Source: Acinetobacter modestus (GTDB lineage Bacteria; Pseudomonadota; Gammaproteobacteria; Pseudomonadales; Moraxellaceae). From it: a stretch of 64,000 bases of DNA. This document shows, piece after piece, positions 9,703 through 18,646 of the stretch. Under the pieces are notes generated by a model. The model made no database searches and had not been told where the DNA came from. It saw nothing but the letters and a program-made list of their open reading frames with translations. The position numbers and the translations under genes are program-made. Each line of letters begins with the position of its first letter. Positions within the stretch are counted from its first letter, which is position 1. The stretch spans positions 374,610-438,609 of the forward strand of contig NZ_BMDV01000001.1 of NCBI RefSeq assembly GCF_014636095.1, in the 5' to 3' direction.

Positions 9703-10752
9703 TTATACGACTTTCTTTTTAAACAGGAAGTGACCGACAACCCACTCTTGCCCTTGTTCAAACCCAAATAATTCTGCACAAGCCATAAAGAAAATACGCC
9801 AACGTTGCCACCATGCTTCTGCATCTTGAGCGTAAACTTGTTCAAAAAGTGGTTTTAATTGTTCGACATTGCGATCCATATTTTCTAACCAAGCATTCGC
9901 GGTTTTCTCGTAATGAGTACCCGACCATTGCCAATGTTTAGATAGTTCTAAATGCTCTTGAAAATGTAAAAATGTTGAACTGGCTGGCATCAAACCACCT
10001 GTAAAGAAGTAGCGTGACATCCAATCATATTCACTTTTAATCTCAAATGGATAATGTAAGAAACGATGACAAAAAATATGACACCACAACATCCCATCCG
10101 CTTTGAGCCAAGACTGAATTTTCTCAAAAAGTTTTTGATAGTTTCGAACATGTTCAAACATTTCAACCGAAACCACACGATCAAAAGTATTCGCTTTTAA
10201 CTCGAGCACATTAACATCACAGGTTAGGATTTCTACGTTGTTTAGACCACGCTTTTGAGCTTCTGCAAGAATATGTTGGCGTTGAGTAGCTGAATTAGAC
10301 ACTCCAGTAATTTTTGCATTTGGATAACGCTCTGCCATCCATAAGGTAAATGATCCCCACCCACAGCCTAACTCTAAAATTTGTTGACCATCATGTAATT
10401 GAGCTCGATCACTATATATCTGTAGTGCAAACTCTTCAGCTTCATCCAAATTTGTTCGATCATGGGGAAAGAAACATGCACTATATTTCAAACGTTTTCC
10501 TAGAACCGCCTGAAAGAATGCTGTAGGTAATTCATAATGCTGCTCGTTGGCTTTGTCCGTTTCGATCGCAATTTCACTGTGCTTTAACATATTAAGCACA
10601 TCCATATAGCGCTGAGCACCTTGTTCAGGGTCATAACGCCCTTCTTGAATCAAACGCTTTTTACTCAATGCACGGATGGCTGCACGAATCGCTTGATCAG
10701 GAACTAAACCGCTTTCGACGAGTTTTAAAGATTTTTGAATAATAAAGTCCAT
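9703..10752 (-). CDS. SAM-dependent methyltransferase of the CFA-synthase/coclaurine N-methyltransferase type
   Basis: Class I methyltransferase, 349 aa from the ATG at 10752, which has AGG at a suitable distance. The longer frame from 10779 overlaps the upstream gene. The SAM motif ILELGCGWGSFTLW is at residues 125-138, followed by VVSVEMFEHVRNY. It has the CFA-type C-terminal region but lacks the N-terminal extension of true CFA synthases. It lies 8 bp downstream of the DUF1295 gene and forms a second, distinct methyltransferase beside the CFA synthase at 11578. The substrate is unknown, possibly an unsaturated fatty acyl chain or a product of the neighbouring enzymes. Confidence 0.82.
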   Translation of the reverse strand: MDFIIQKSLKLVESGLVPDQAIRAAIRALSKKRLIQEGRYDPEQGAQRYMDVLNMLKHSEIAIETDKANEQHYELPTAFFQAVLGKRLKYSACFFPHDRTNLDEAEEFALQIYSDRAQLHDGQQILELGCGWGSFTLWMAERYPNAKITGVSNSATQRQHILAEAQKRGLNNVEILTCDVNVLELKANTFDRVVSVEMFEHVRNYQKLFEKIQSWLKADGMLWCHIFCHRFLHYPFEIKSEYDWMSRYFFTGGLMPASSTFLHFQEHLELSKHWQWSGTHYEKTANAWLENMDRNVEQLKPLFEQVYAQDAEAWWQRWRIFFMACAELFGFEQGQEWVVGHFLFKKKVV

Positions 10753-10760
10753 GTGCGTAC

Positions 10761-11540
10761 CTACTCTTTGGGTTTCCACGGAATAAAGATAGAAGTTCGT
10801 TTTTGATAATCGAGATAATTTTGACCGCGATTTTTTAATGCTTGTTGTTCACTAAATGGAATACCTGTGATGTAGTACAAAAACAACCACATCAACACTG
10901 GATAAATCCACAAGCTATATAATCCTGCTGCTAATCCAATGGTTGGATAAGCAAACCAATGCAACCATTCAAAGAAATAGTTTGGGTGACGTGAATATCT
11001 CCATAGACCTTGATCCATTGTTTTACCATGGTTTTTCACATTTTCTTTAAAGCGGTAAAGCTGTTGATCAGCAATTACTTCTCCAATAAATGCGATCACC
11101 ATAATCATTCCAGCAATAATCAAATAATCATTGGTATCTATGCTCCAAGACATGCTTGGTACATTCAATAAACACCACATTGGAAGACTAAATAAGATGG
11201 CCAATCCTGCCTGAAACATGAAAAAAGCAAAGAAACCTAAATGTTGATATTTTCCCATCGCCCTACGCATATTGGCGTATCGTCTATCTTCCTCATGTTC
11301 AGCCAGATAACGTCGAAACAAGTGCAAGCTCAATCGTAAAAACCAAATCGAACTGAACATTCCAATAAATAATCTGACGTACAATGGTGCAACATCAATA
11401 ATTAATGCTGTCAGAGCAGTATTTAAAAAAATACAAAAGCTCCAAGCGACATCTACAATACCTGCTCGATGATTAGAGGTTGCCCACAACCAACAGAGTG
11501 ACATTACTACGGCATCAATTAAAAATAATTGCCACAACAT
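10761..11540 (-). CDS. DUF1295 / steroid 5-alpha-reductase-like membrane protein
   Basis: Polytopic inner-membrane protein of 259 aa with about six to seven hydrophobic segments. The C-terminal signature GLWRYSRHPNYFFEWLHWF is typical of DUF1295 and the related steroid reductase/isoprenylcysteine methyltransferase fold, which binds NADPH or SAM. The ATG at 11540 follows a perfect AAGGAGGT ribosome binding site; a GTG two codons earlier overlaps that site and is unlikely. It sits between the CFA synthase and the second methyltransferase. It may reduce a double bond in a modified acyl chain, but this is inference. Confidence 0.85.
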   Translation of the reverse strand: MLWQLFLIDAVVMSLCWLWATSNHRAGIVDVAWSFCIFLNTALTALIIDVAPLYVRLFIGMFSSIWFLRLSLHLFRRYLAEHEEDRRYANMRRAMGKYQHLGFFAFFMFQAGLAILFSLPMWCLLNVPSMSWSIDTNDYLIIAGMIMVIAFIGEVIADQQLYRFKENVKNHGKTMDQGLWRYSRHPNYFFEWLHWFAYPTIGLAAGLYSLWIYPVLMWLFLYYITGIPFSEQQALKNRGQNYLDYQKRTSIFIPWKPKE

Positions 11541-11577
11541 AACCACCTCCTTGATGCATTAAAAAATCATGGATTTT

Positions 11578-12777
11578 TTAATAAGGGCTTGCTTCAAATA
11601 GAAGATGCACATCACTGATCACCCCTTCTTTAAAGCCACCTTCGCAATAACAGAGATAGAAATCCCACATCCGAATAAAGTTTTCATCAAATCCTAAAGC
11701 CAAAACGTGTGCTTTAGCATTTAAGAAACGCTCACGCCATTGATGAATCGTTTCTGCATAGCTCAAGCCAATATCTTCAAGGTGTTTCAAACGCAACTGT
11801 TGTTCAGATGCTGCTTGAGTTAAAACGCTGATACACGGAATAAAACTACCTGGGAAAATATAGCGTTTAATATAATCCACGGTATTCAACGCTTTTTTAT
11901 AACGTGCATCTTCAATCGTGATAGCTTGAATCAATCCCAAACTGTTCGGTTTTAATAAAGATCGACATTTATTGAAATAAGTCGATAAATATTGCTCACC
12001 TACAGCTTCGATCATTTCGATCGAAACCAACTTATCGAATTTTCCTTCTAATAATCGGTAATCTTTGAGTTGAACATTGACACGATGACTAAGGCCCGCA
12101 TCTGCGATACGTTTGGTTGCTTCATCGTATTGTGCTTGAGAAATCGTAATCGTAGTCACTTTACAGCCATAATGCTGAGCAGCGTAGATCGCAAAACCGC
12201 CCCAACCGCTCCCAATCTCAACCAAGTGATCCATAGGTTTAAGCTGTAACTTCTGACAAATCAGTTCTTTTTTATAATCCGATGCTTCTTCTAAAGTCAT
12301 ATCTTTGTGCTTATACACAGCACTTGAATACATCATTGAAGAATCAAGAAAGAGTTTGAAAAAATCGTTACTCAGATCGTAGTGCTCTGCAATATTTTTA
12401 CGACTACCAGATAACGAGTTCTTACGGGTTTTATACCAAGCTTTTAACAACAACTGACTGGCTTGAGAAATCACATTTTGATTAATTTTATCGAGCACAT
12501 GGCGATTTCTTGCTAGAATCTGAATCACTTCAACAAGATGCTCAGTACTCCAATAACCACGAATATAACCTTCAGCTGCACCAAGTACACCGTTTTTAAA
12601 AATGAGATCAATCAATTCTTTATTATGAATCTCTATCGTCGCTTCTAAATCAGAAACCTCACCCACGGTACCATTCCATTCTCCACGAAAATGAATTTGT
12701 CCATGACGAAGTTTTAGCAAGCTTCGAAGAACCAAAGGCAGTGAATCCTGTTCACCGAAAATAAGCGTTTTCATCAT
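11578..12777 (-). CDS. cfa: Cyclopropane-fatty-acyl-phospholipid synthase family protein
   Basis: SAM-dependent enzyme of 399 aa, the usual length for the CFA family. The N-terminal lipid-binding part covers residues 1-120. Then come the family landmarks EHYDLSNDFFKLFLD (131-145), MMYSSAVY, the SAM-binding EIGSGWGGFAIYA (187-199), SIEMIEAVG, and YIFPGSFIP, which carries the substrate-site residues. The start overlaps the DUF1365 gene by 26 bp, so the two are translationally coupled. In clusters of this composition the family can methylate or cyclopropanate unsaturated phospholipid acyl chains, and sequence alone does not decide which. Confidence 0.9.
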   Translation of the reverse strand: MMKTLIFGEQDSLPLVLRSLLKLRHGQIHFRGEWNGTVGEVSDLEATIEIHNKELIDLIFKNGVLGAAEGYIRGYWSTEHLVEVIQILARNRHVLDKINQNVISQASQLLLKAWYKTRKNSLSGSRKNIAEHYDLSNDFFKLFLDSSMMYSSAVYKHKDMTLEEASDYKKELICQKLQLKPMDHLVEIGSGWGGFAIYAAQHYGCKVTTITISQAQYDEATKRIADAGLSHRVNVQLKDYRLLEGKFDKLVSIEMIEAVGEQYLSTYFNKCRSLLKPNSLGLIQAITIEDARYKKALNTVDYIKRYIFPGSFIPCISVLTQAASEQQLRLKHLEDIGLSYAETIHQWRERFLNAKAHVLALGFDENFIRMWDFYLCYCEGGFKEGVISDVHLLFEASPY

Positions 12778-13567
12778 GTTGTTTTAAATCCTTATCTTTT
12801 TTTGGGTGCCGATAAAATGGAACTTTCTTTCGCCATAGATGAAAAGCTTGAACGTAGATCGAAGCTAACATCTTGAAAGGTTCAAGGATATGATGAATAG
12901 CATAACGATTCAGTTGTGAAGGAACTGTGATGCTGGTTAACGTGAAACGCATCGTTGCATCAAAGATAAATTTATCTGATTGATAAAGCTGCATATGAAT
13001 CACATTTTGTTCATCTGAAAAGTTAAATCGCCATTTGTACTGAATATCCATTGGCATAAATGGTGAAACATGAAAACTCTTTTCAAATTCGAACTCATAA
13101 CTTTTAAAATGACTGTGCTCTTTTAATTTTTGACGGCAGTCATGCACATAAACTTTACGTTCATTCCAAGGGGTATTGGTAATTTCACTCAATACGAAAA
13201 CAGGTTGTTTTTGAGGATTGAGTACAAAATAAAAGATAACGGAATTAAAACTAAATCCTAAAGTTCTTGGCAAAGCGAGGACACGAATTTCTGATTGTGT
13301 CGACAAAATCGTATCCACTTGCTGCAAAAGAATTTTCTTAATTCGTTCTCTGATCGAACCTGTATAGCCTTTTAGAAAATCATTTTCATAGAGATTTAAG
13401 ATATTCCAACGCGAAGTAGAACAAAGCCATGAACGATCTAGGTTCTGATCAATACGATCTGGATCAAAACATAAATAGCTCAAACTAGACTCAAAATCGT
13501 GTGCTTTAGGATAAAAACGCCGATGTCTAATCTGAGCTTTGGCTATGGAAAGTGAATCTTCAAACAT
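12752..13567 (-). CDS. DUF1365 family protein
   Basis: A 271-aa protein of the DUF1365 family, which is nearly always found between an FAD oxidoreductase and a CFA synthase, as here. Recognisable features are RHRRFYPKAHDFESSLSYLCFD near the N-terminus (residues 14-35), LALPRTLGFSFNSVIFYFV, EITNTPWNERKVYVH, and FHVSPFMPMDIQYKWRF. No membrane segment is evident. Function is unknown in the family; conservation of the gene trio implies a role in the same acyl-chain modification. It is 15 bp from the oxidoreductase upstream and overlaps cfa by 26 bp. Confidence 0.88.
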   Translation of the reverse strand: MFEDSLSIAKAQIRHRRFYPKAHDFESSLSYLCFDPDRIDQNLDRSWLCSTSRWNILNLYENDFLKGYTGSIRERIKKILLQQVDTILSTQSEIRVLALPRTLGFSFNSVIFYFVLNPQKQPVFVLSEITNTPWNERKVYVHDCRQKLKEHSHFKSYEFEFEKSFHVSPFMPMDIQYKWRFNFSDEQNVIHMQLYQSDKFIFDATMRFTLTSITVPSQLNRYAIHHILEPFKMLASIYVQAFHLWRKKVPFYRHPKKDKDLKQHDENAYFR

Positions 13568-13582
13568 GTGATCACCTCCAAA

Positions 13583-14857
13583 TTAGTCGTTCAATTTTAA
13601 TAGTTCATCGACTACACGTTGAGCACTTCTCGCCCCATCTTCATGAAACCCCCAACCCCAATATGCTCCACAGAATGAACTGCGGTTTTGACCATCGATC
13701 AAATCCCAACGCGCCTGTGACTCAATTGCTTTCTTATCAAAAACAGGATGTCGATAACGACGTTCGACATAAATCTTATCTTTTGCGATAGGCATATTCG
13801 GATTGAGTGTAGAAAAGATCTGAGTTTTACACGGTAGCTTCTGCAAGCTGTTCATCCAGTAAGTAAATCCATAGTGTAATTGATGGGCTTTGCTATTTTT
13901 TTGAGGTTTCTCTTGAGCAGTGACATGCACATGCCAACTCGCCCATTGAGACTGACGCTTCGGCATAATCGAAGTATCACGATGTACTACCATAAAGTTA
14001 TCTTGATAATCAAAACAACCTAATACTTCTCGCTCATCTGCCGAAGGATTTTGAATAAGCTTTAACGTATCATCAGCATGACTCGCAAACACAACCCAAT
14101 CAAAAGTTTCTTGTTCTTGATTCGTGACAATATGAACTAAATCATTTTCACGAATCACTTGTTGAACTTGCGTTTTTTTCCAAATAATTGATGGACAAGC
14201 TTTTTGAATCGCTCGTATATAAGAAGCTGAACCACCTTTGACCGTCTGCCATTGAGGGCGGTCTTCCAATTGCAACATACGATGATGTTGAAAAAAGCTT
14301 ACGACAAACTTATAGGGAATATTTCCAACTTGATCCACTGGGCTTGACCACAATGCACCACACATTGGGTATAAATGTTCTTGGCGAAATACCTCTGAAT
14401 AATCATTTTGATTCAGATAGTTTTCGATACTCAGTTCAGCGTTGCACTGATCTAACTGAATATCTTTGTTGTCTTGATAAAAACGAATCAAGTCGGACAG
14501 CATGATCCGAAATTTCTTATTTAAAAAATTCTGAGGTCGCGTTAATAGTGACCATTTTTTTGATGGATTATATTGAAGCCCTGTCACTTGATTGTTGACC
14601 GAAAAGCTCATATCACTATTCTGTGCTTCTACAGCTAATTCGGCAAGCATGGCACTAAATAGAGGATAATTATAATCATTGAATACAATAAAACCGCTAT
14701 CTACAGCAACGTTTTTACGTTCAATCCAAAAATCATGTGTATCCGTATGTCCGCCGAAATAATGTTCTTTCTCAAAGATTGTGACTTCATGCTGCTTTGA
14801 TAATTTCCATGCAGCATATATACCTGAAATACCAGAGCCTACGATTGCAATCTTCAT
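13583..14857 (-). CDS. FAD/NAD(P)-binding amine-oxidase-type oxidoreductase
   Basis: Flavoprotein of 424 aa. The N-terminal dinucleotide motif IVGSGISGIYAAWKL (residues 5-19) and FGGHTDTH match the protein group paired with DUF1365 and CFA synthase. The C-terminal GAYWGWGFHEDGARSA is a second FAD-binding signature of amine-oxidase-like proteins. The ATG at 14857 overlaps the desaturase stop by one base (TGATG), so translation is coupled. It probably oxidises or reduces a lipid acyl chain during methylation or cyclopropanation; a saturase or oxidase role remains inference. Confidence 0.88.
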   Translation of the reverse strand: MKIAIVGSGISGIYAAWKLSKQHEVTIFEKEHYFGGHTDTHDFWIERKNVAVDSGFIVFNDYNYPLFSAMLAELAVEAQNSDMSFSVNNQVTGLQYNPSKKWSLLTRPQNFLNKKFRIMLSDLIRFYQDNKDIQLDQCNAELSIENYLNQNDYSEVFRQEHLYPMCGALWSSPVDQVGNIPYKFVVSFFQHHRMLQLEDRPQWQTVKGGSASYIRAIQKACPSIIWKKTQVQQVIRENDLVHIVTNQEQETFDWVVFASHADDTLKLIQNPSADEREVLGCFDYQDNFMVVHRDTSIMPKRQSQWASWHVHVTAQEKPQKNSKAHQLHYGFTYWMNSLQKLPCKTQIFSTLNPNMPIAKDKIYVERRYRHPVFDKKAIESQARWDLIDGQNRSSFCGAYWGWGFHEDGARSAQRVVDELLKLND

Positions 14858-15843
14858 CAAGACTCCTCGCTTTGAATTTTACTTGTGTTTATTTTGAGAT
14901 TTAATTGATGACTTTTATGGGTATCATAAATACGTTGTGGTACAGGTTTAATTCCCCAAATCAAACCCCAAAAAGACATCATTTTTAAAATGTAATAAGT
15001 AATGTCGATTTGCCACCAGAAGAAACCTTGCCGAGTACTCCCAGCATAATAATGATGGTTGTTATGCCAGCCCTCACCCAATGTAATAATCGATAAAAAT
15101 AAATTATTTCGGCTGTTATCCTTCGTCTCGAAGTCTCGACTACCATATAAATGCGCAAGTGAATTGATACATAAAGTCGCATGAATCAGCAAAACAGTTG
15201 AAATCACAAATCCCCATACCAATAGCTGTAAGCCTGAAGTACCTAAACTCGGATAAGCAATACTCAACCACTCACCTAAACCATAAATTGCAAAAGCAGT
15301 GAACAAGACCACAGGTAAACTAAAACGATCTAACCAAACAATTTCAGGAAACTTTAGCCAGTCTTTAATGACTTCTTTTCGTGTAGAAAAATTCTGTTCA
15401 TTTAAAAACCATCCGATATGACTGTACCAAAATCCATGTGTAGATGAATGTGGATCGTGATCTGTGTCAGTAAAACGATGATGATAACGATGATGAGCTG
15501 CCCACCATAAAGGCCCTCGCTGTGCACTCATGGTTCCGATCAACACAAAAAAGAATTGTATTGAACGCGAAGTTTGAAAGGTTTTATGCGAAAGATAACG
15601 ATGAAAAAAAGCAGTGATCGCAAACATACGAATAAAATAAAAAAACAGCATGAATGCGATAGCAAACCAAGATACACCCACCCAAAAAACTGCAAGACAA
15701 GCGATATGCAGCAAAATGAATGGTAAGATTCTAAACCACTGAATCTTGGTATCTTTTGAGCTTTCTTGAAAGGGAATATGCTGTTTATCTAAAGTATCAG
15801 TCAGTGACCAACTATCCATCCATCGCAGAAAAAATTTAAACAT
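14857..15843 (-). CDS. Membrane fatty acid desaturase (acyl-CoA/acyl-lipid type)
   Basis: Di-iron membrane desaturase of 328 aa. All three histidine boxes are present: HRYLSH (residues 81-86), HRYHH (118-122) and HNNHH in GEGWHNNHHYY near residue 255. Four hydrophobic segments fit the family. The ATG at 15843 has AGGAAG six bases upstream; a longer frame begins at a TTG that I reject. It is the first gene of the minus operon, supplying the double bond that the following oxidoreductase, CFA synthase and methyltransferase could act on. It could instead be a general delta-9 desaturase recruited to the operon. Confidence 0.92.
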   Translation of the reverse strand: MFKFFLRWMDSWSLTDTLDKQHIPFQESSKDTKIQWFRILPFILLHIACLAVFWVGVSWFAIAFMLFFYFIRMFAITAFFHRYLSHKTFQTSRSIQFFFVLIGTMSAQRGPLWWAAHHRYHHRFTDTDHDPHSSTHGFWYSHIGWFLNEQNFSTRKEVIKDWLKFPEIVWLDRFSLPVVLFTAFAIYGLGEWLSIAYPSLGTSGLQLLVWGFVISTVLLIHATLCINSLAHLYGSRDFETKDNSRNNLFLSIITLGEGWHNNHHYYAGSTRQGFFWWQIDITYYILKMMSFWGLIWGIKPVPQRIYDTHKSHQLNLKINTSKIQSEES

Positions 15844-16067
15844 TGATTCTTCCTGACCCAATCTCTTTTTATATTTATAATATTAATAGAAATCATATGA
15901 AGTTTATGTGAAGCATCGTTTTAGGCATGCTAGTGAACTCTTAGCATCATAATACAAAATTACATAGGAAACATAAATTTATGTATCTTTTAACCTAAAC
16001 TCAAAACCTTATCGCTTGAGTCTAGGTTCAGTTTTGGAAACTAAAAATCAAATAGATAACAATATAA

Positions 16068-16871
16068 TTAAAGTGAAATCATGGGCAAGATTTTCGATAC
16101 GCTTGAAATCACCAAATAAATGGCAACACAAATTACCACTACAGCAAATACCTTTTGTACCGTTTTGATATCAATCAGGCTGATTAATCTTCTGCCAATT
16201 AACATGCCGATAATACAAGCCACAACAAAGCTAACAGTTACAGCGATTGGGTACTGAAAGCCATCTATAATGTGTATTGAAATACTTACACCACCAATTA
16301 AGAAAATGATCATCAGTGACGTTGCAACGATACTACGCATATCTAGATCAGTAACTTTACGCAAAGCTGGCACAATCACGAAACCGCCACCAACCCCTAA
16401 TAATCCAGTTAATAGACCTGCAATCACACCGATAATACCCAATACTGAAGCAGTTTTAACATTCCAAATCAGTTGCCCTGTTGATTGATTCACCTTACAC
16501 GGCGGATCTTCAAAATCATTCACCTTATTGAAAAAAATACGATAGGCCACAATCATCATCACGATACTAAAACCAAGGCTTAACCAAACTGGGGAAATAA
16601 TACTGGCAAGATGAATCCCGTAACGTGCTGATGGCAAGCTGATTAAAGCGATCCATATCGCGGCACGATAACGTACGATTTTCTTGAATAAGCCTTGAAC
16701 CATGCCAACAAATGCAGAAAGTGTTACTGCCAACAAACCTACTGGTGCAGCTTGAGACACTGTCCATCCTTGACTCGCCATCAATGCTGGTACAGCCAAA
16801 ATACCGCCACCTGCACCTGTCAATCCAAGTAAACATCCGATCGCAAGACCTTCTAAGACTAATAACCACAT
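16068..16871 (-). CDS. TauE/SafE family sulfite or sulfur-compound exporter
   Basis: Inner-membrane protein of 267 aa with about eight hydrophobic helices. It has the two family repeats, each with a glycine-rich segment: GLTGAGGGILAVPALM near the N-terminus and GLLGVGGGFVIVPAL in the middle. The start is the ATG at 16871; a TTG nine bases earlier is less likely. It is downstream of the DUF442-SQR fusion and persulfide dioxygenase on the same strand, so export of sulfite formed by persulfide oxidation is the likely job. It belongs to the sigma-54-controlled sulfide module. Confidence 0.85.
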   Translation of the reverse strand: MWLLVLEGLAIGCLLGLTGAGGGILAVPALMASQGWTVSQAAPVGLLAVTLSAFVGMVQGLFKKIVRYRAAIWIALISLPSARYGIHLASIISPVWLSLGFSIVMMIVAYRIFFNKVNDFEDPPCKVNQSTGQLIWNVKTASVLGIIGVIAGLLTGLLGVGGGFVIVPALRKVTDLDMRSIVATSLMIIFLIGGVSISIHIIDGFQYPIAVTVSFVVACIIGMLIGRRLISLIDIKTVQKVFAVVVICVAIYLVISSVSKILPMISL

Positions 16872-16977
16872 GATATGCAATGTCCTCGTACAAGGATGAA
16901 CCCATTTCCGGAGAAAATACTGTCCTAACTCAGCTCTGAATCAGGACTAAGTATTTGATTTATTTAAGCTGAATAAA

Positions 16978-18636
16978 TTAAAGTTTTGGCTTCACCAGCC
17001 ATTCACGACCTTTGAGCATTCCATCCCAATACATCGGCGGTAGAATTTGCTCTTTTAACAACCATGCAAGCTGTGAAGGTTTTTGCCCATCGAGCAACCA
17101 CTTAGGGAAACTAGGTAACAGTTTTCCGCCATAACCAAATTCTGCCAACACAATCTTTCCACGCTCAACTGTGAGCGGACAAGATCCATAACCGTCATAT
17201 TGCACAAAATTCTGATTGCCTTTTAAGTACTGCAATACATTCACTGCAACAATAGGTGCTTGCTTTCGTGCTGCTGCTGCCGTTTTTGCATTGGGTGCAT
17301 TAGTAACATCACCCAAAGCAAAGATGTAAGGATACTTGCTATGCTGTAAGGTATGCTGATCAACACTGACCCAGCCTGCCGCATCAACCAAGTTACTTGC
17401 TCGAATAAAATCAGGTGCTTGCTGCGGAGGAACAACATGAATCATGTCGAAATCAGTTTCAATCACTGAAGTATTTTCCCCTTCACTGACTTTAAACCAA
17501 GCTCGCTTTTGGTTTCCATCAACTTTAATCAATTGATGATTAAAGTTTAAATTGGCATTGTAACGTTTAATATATTCCATCAAAGCTGGAACATAAGCTT
17601 GTACGCCAAATAACACCGCACCTGTATTATAAAAATCAATTTCAATATCTTTTAATACACCTTGTTTTTGCCAATAATCAGCTGACAAATACATTGCTTT
17701 TTGTGGAGCACCAGCACATTTAATTGGCATTGGTGGCTGTGTAAAAACAGCTTTACCCTGTTTCATATTACGAACCAAGTCCCACGTATAGGGCGCAAGA
17801 TCATAACGATAGTTTGAAGTCACACCATTTTTACCTAGCGTTTCAACTAAACCCTCTATTCCATGCCAATTTAATTTTAAGCCCGGACAGACAACCAATA
17901 CTTCATAGTTAATCGGCTTACATCCCTCTAATAAAACTTGTTTATTATCAGGATCAAAAGCTGCAACAGCTGCCTTTATCCAATGCACCTGTTTAGGAAT
18001 CAGACTCGCCATTGTTCTTACGGTTTTTTCAGGAGCGAATATCCCACCGCCCACCATCGTCCATCCCGGTTGGTAGTAATGAATTTCAGCAGGATCAATC
18101 ACGGCAATATCTAAATTCGATTGACGAGATAACAAACTCGATGCTACTGAAATACCCGCCGCACCCCCACCCACAATCACCACAGAAAAAGTCGGTATAT
18201 TGTTTAACTGAGTTGGATTTTGCTTCAAAATTCGAGGAACTAAACCTTGTAAATCGTAGCCCAGTGATTTTGACTGCAACAACATCTGATCAATGGTAAG
18301 TTCAGCCACTTGAGACAGGGCCCATAAGGTAATTGATCGAGTTCCAGAACGGCAAAATGCTAGTACAGGTTTTTTGGATTTTTGATAAAGTGACTTAAAT
18401 TCAATTGCTTGTTCATCTGTCACCCGCCCACTTACAACAGGTAAATATTCCAATTGGATACCATGGCGTATTGCAGCTTCTTGGATCTCAATGATATTTG
18501 GCTGGTCGACACCTTCACCATCAGGGCGATTACAAATAATCGTTTTGATTCCCTTGGCTGCAATTTCAACCAAATCAGATTGATTGATCTGCGCAGATAC
18601 CCAAAATTCAGGGTTAACTTGTTTTAAGTCACTCAC
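16978..18636 (-). CDS. DUF442 sulfur-transferase/phosphatase-like domain fused to sulfide:quinone oxidoreductase-like protein
   Basis: A 552-aa fusion. Residues 1-135 form a DUF442 (BLH-type, rhodanese/phosphatase-like) domain with the cysteine loop CRSGTRS at 95-101. From about residue 150 there is a pyridine-nucleotide-disulfide-type flavoprotein: VVIVGGGAAGISVAS for FAD, VCPGLKLNWHGIEGL, and the SQR-like KCAGAPQKAMYL. The second half ends like membrane-associated SQRs. I chose the GTG at 18636, preceded by AGGGGA at about 5 nt; it lies just past the dioxygenase stop. It would oxidise sulfide to persulfide and pass sulfane sulfur on. The next gene makes or consumes persulfide, which supports this role. 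Confidence 0.85.
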   Translation of the reverse strand: MSDLKQVNPEFWVSAQINQSDLVEIAAKGIKTIICNRPDGEGVDQPNIIEIQEAAIRHGIQLEYLPVVSGRVTDEQAIEFKSLYQKSKKPVLAFCRSGTRSITLWALSQVAELTIDQMLLQSKSLGYDLQGLVPRILKQNPTQLNNIPTFSVVIVGGGAAGISVASSLLSRQSNLDIAVIDPAEIHYYQPGWTMVGGGIFAPEKTVRTMASLIPKQVHWIKAAVAAFDPDNKQVLLEGCKPINYEVLVVCPGLKLNWHGIEGLVETLGKNGVTSNYRYDLAPYTWDLVRNMKQGKAVFTQPPMPIKCAGAPQKAMYLSADYWQKQGVLKDIEIDFYNTGAVLFGVQAYVPALMEYIKRYNANLNFNHQLIKVDGNQKRAWFKVSEGENTSVIETDFDMIHVVPPQQAPDFIRASNLVDAAGWVSVDQHTLQHSKYPYIFALGDVTNAPNAKTAAAARKQAPIVAVNVLQYLKGNQNFVQYDGYGSCPLTVERGKIVLAEFGYGGKLLPSFPKWLLDGQKPSQLAWLLKEQILPPMYWDGMLKGREWLVKPKL

Positions 18637-18646
18637 AACTTTCCCC

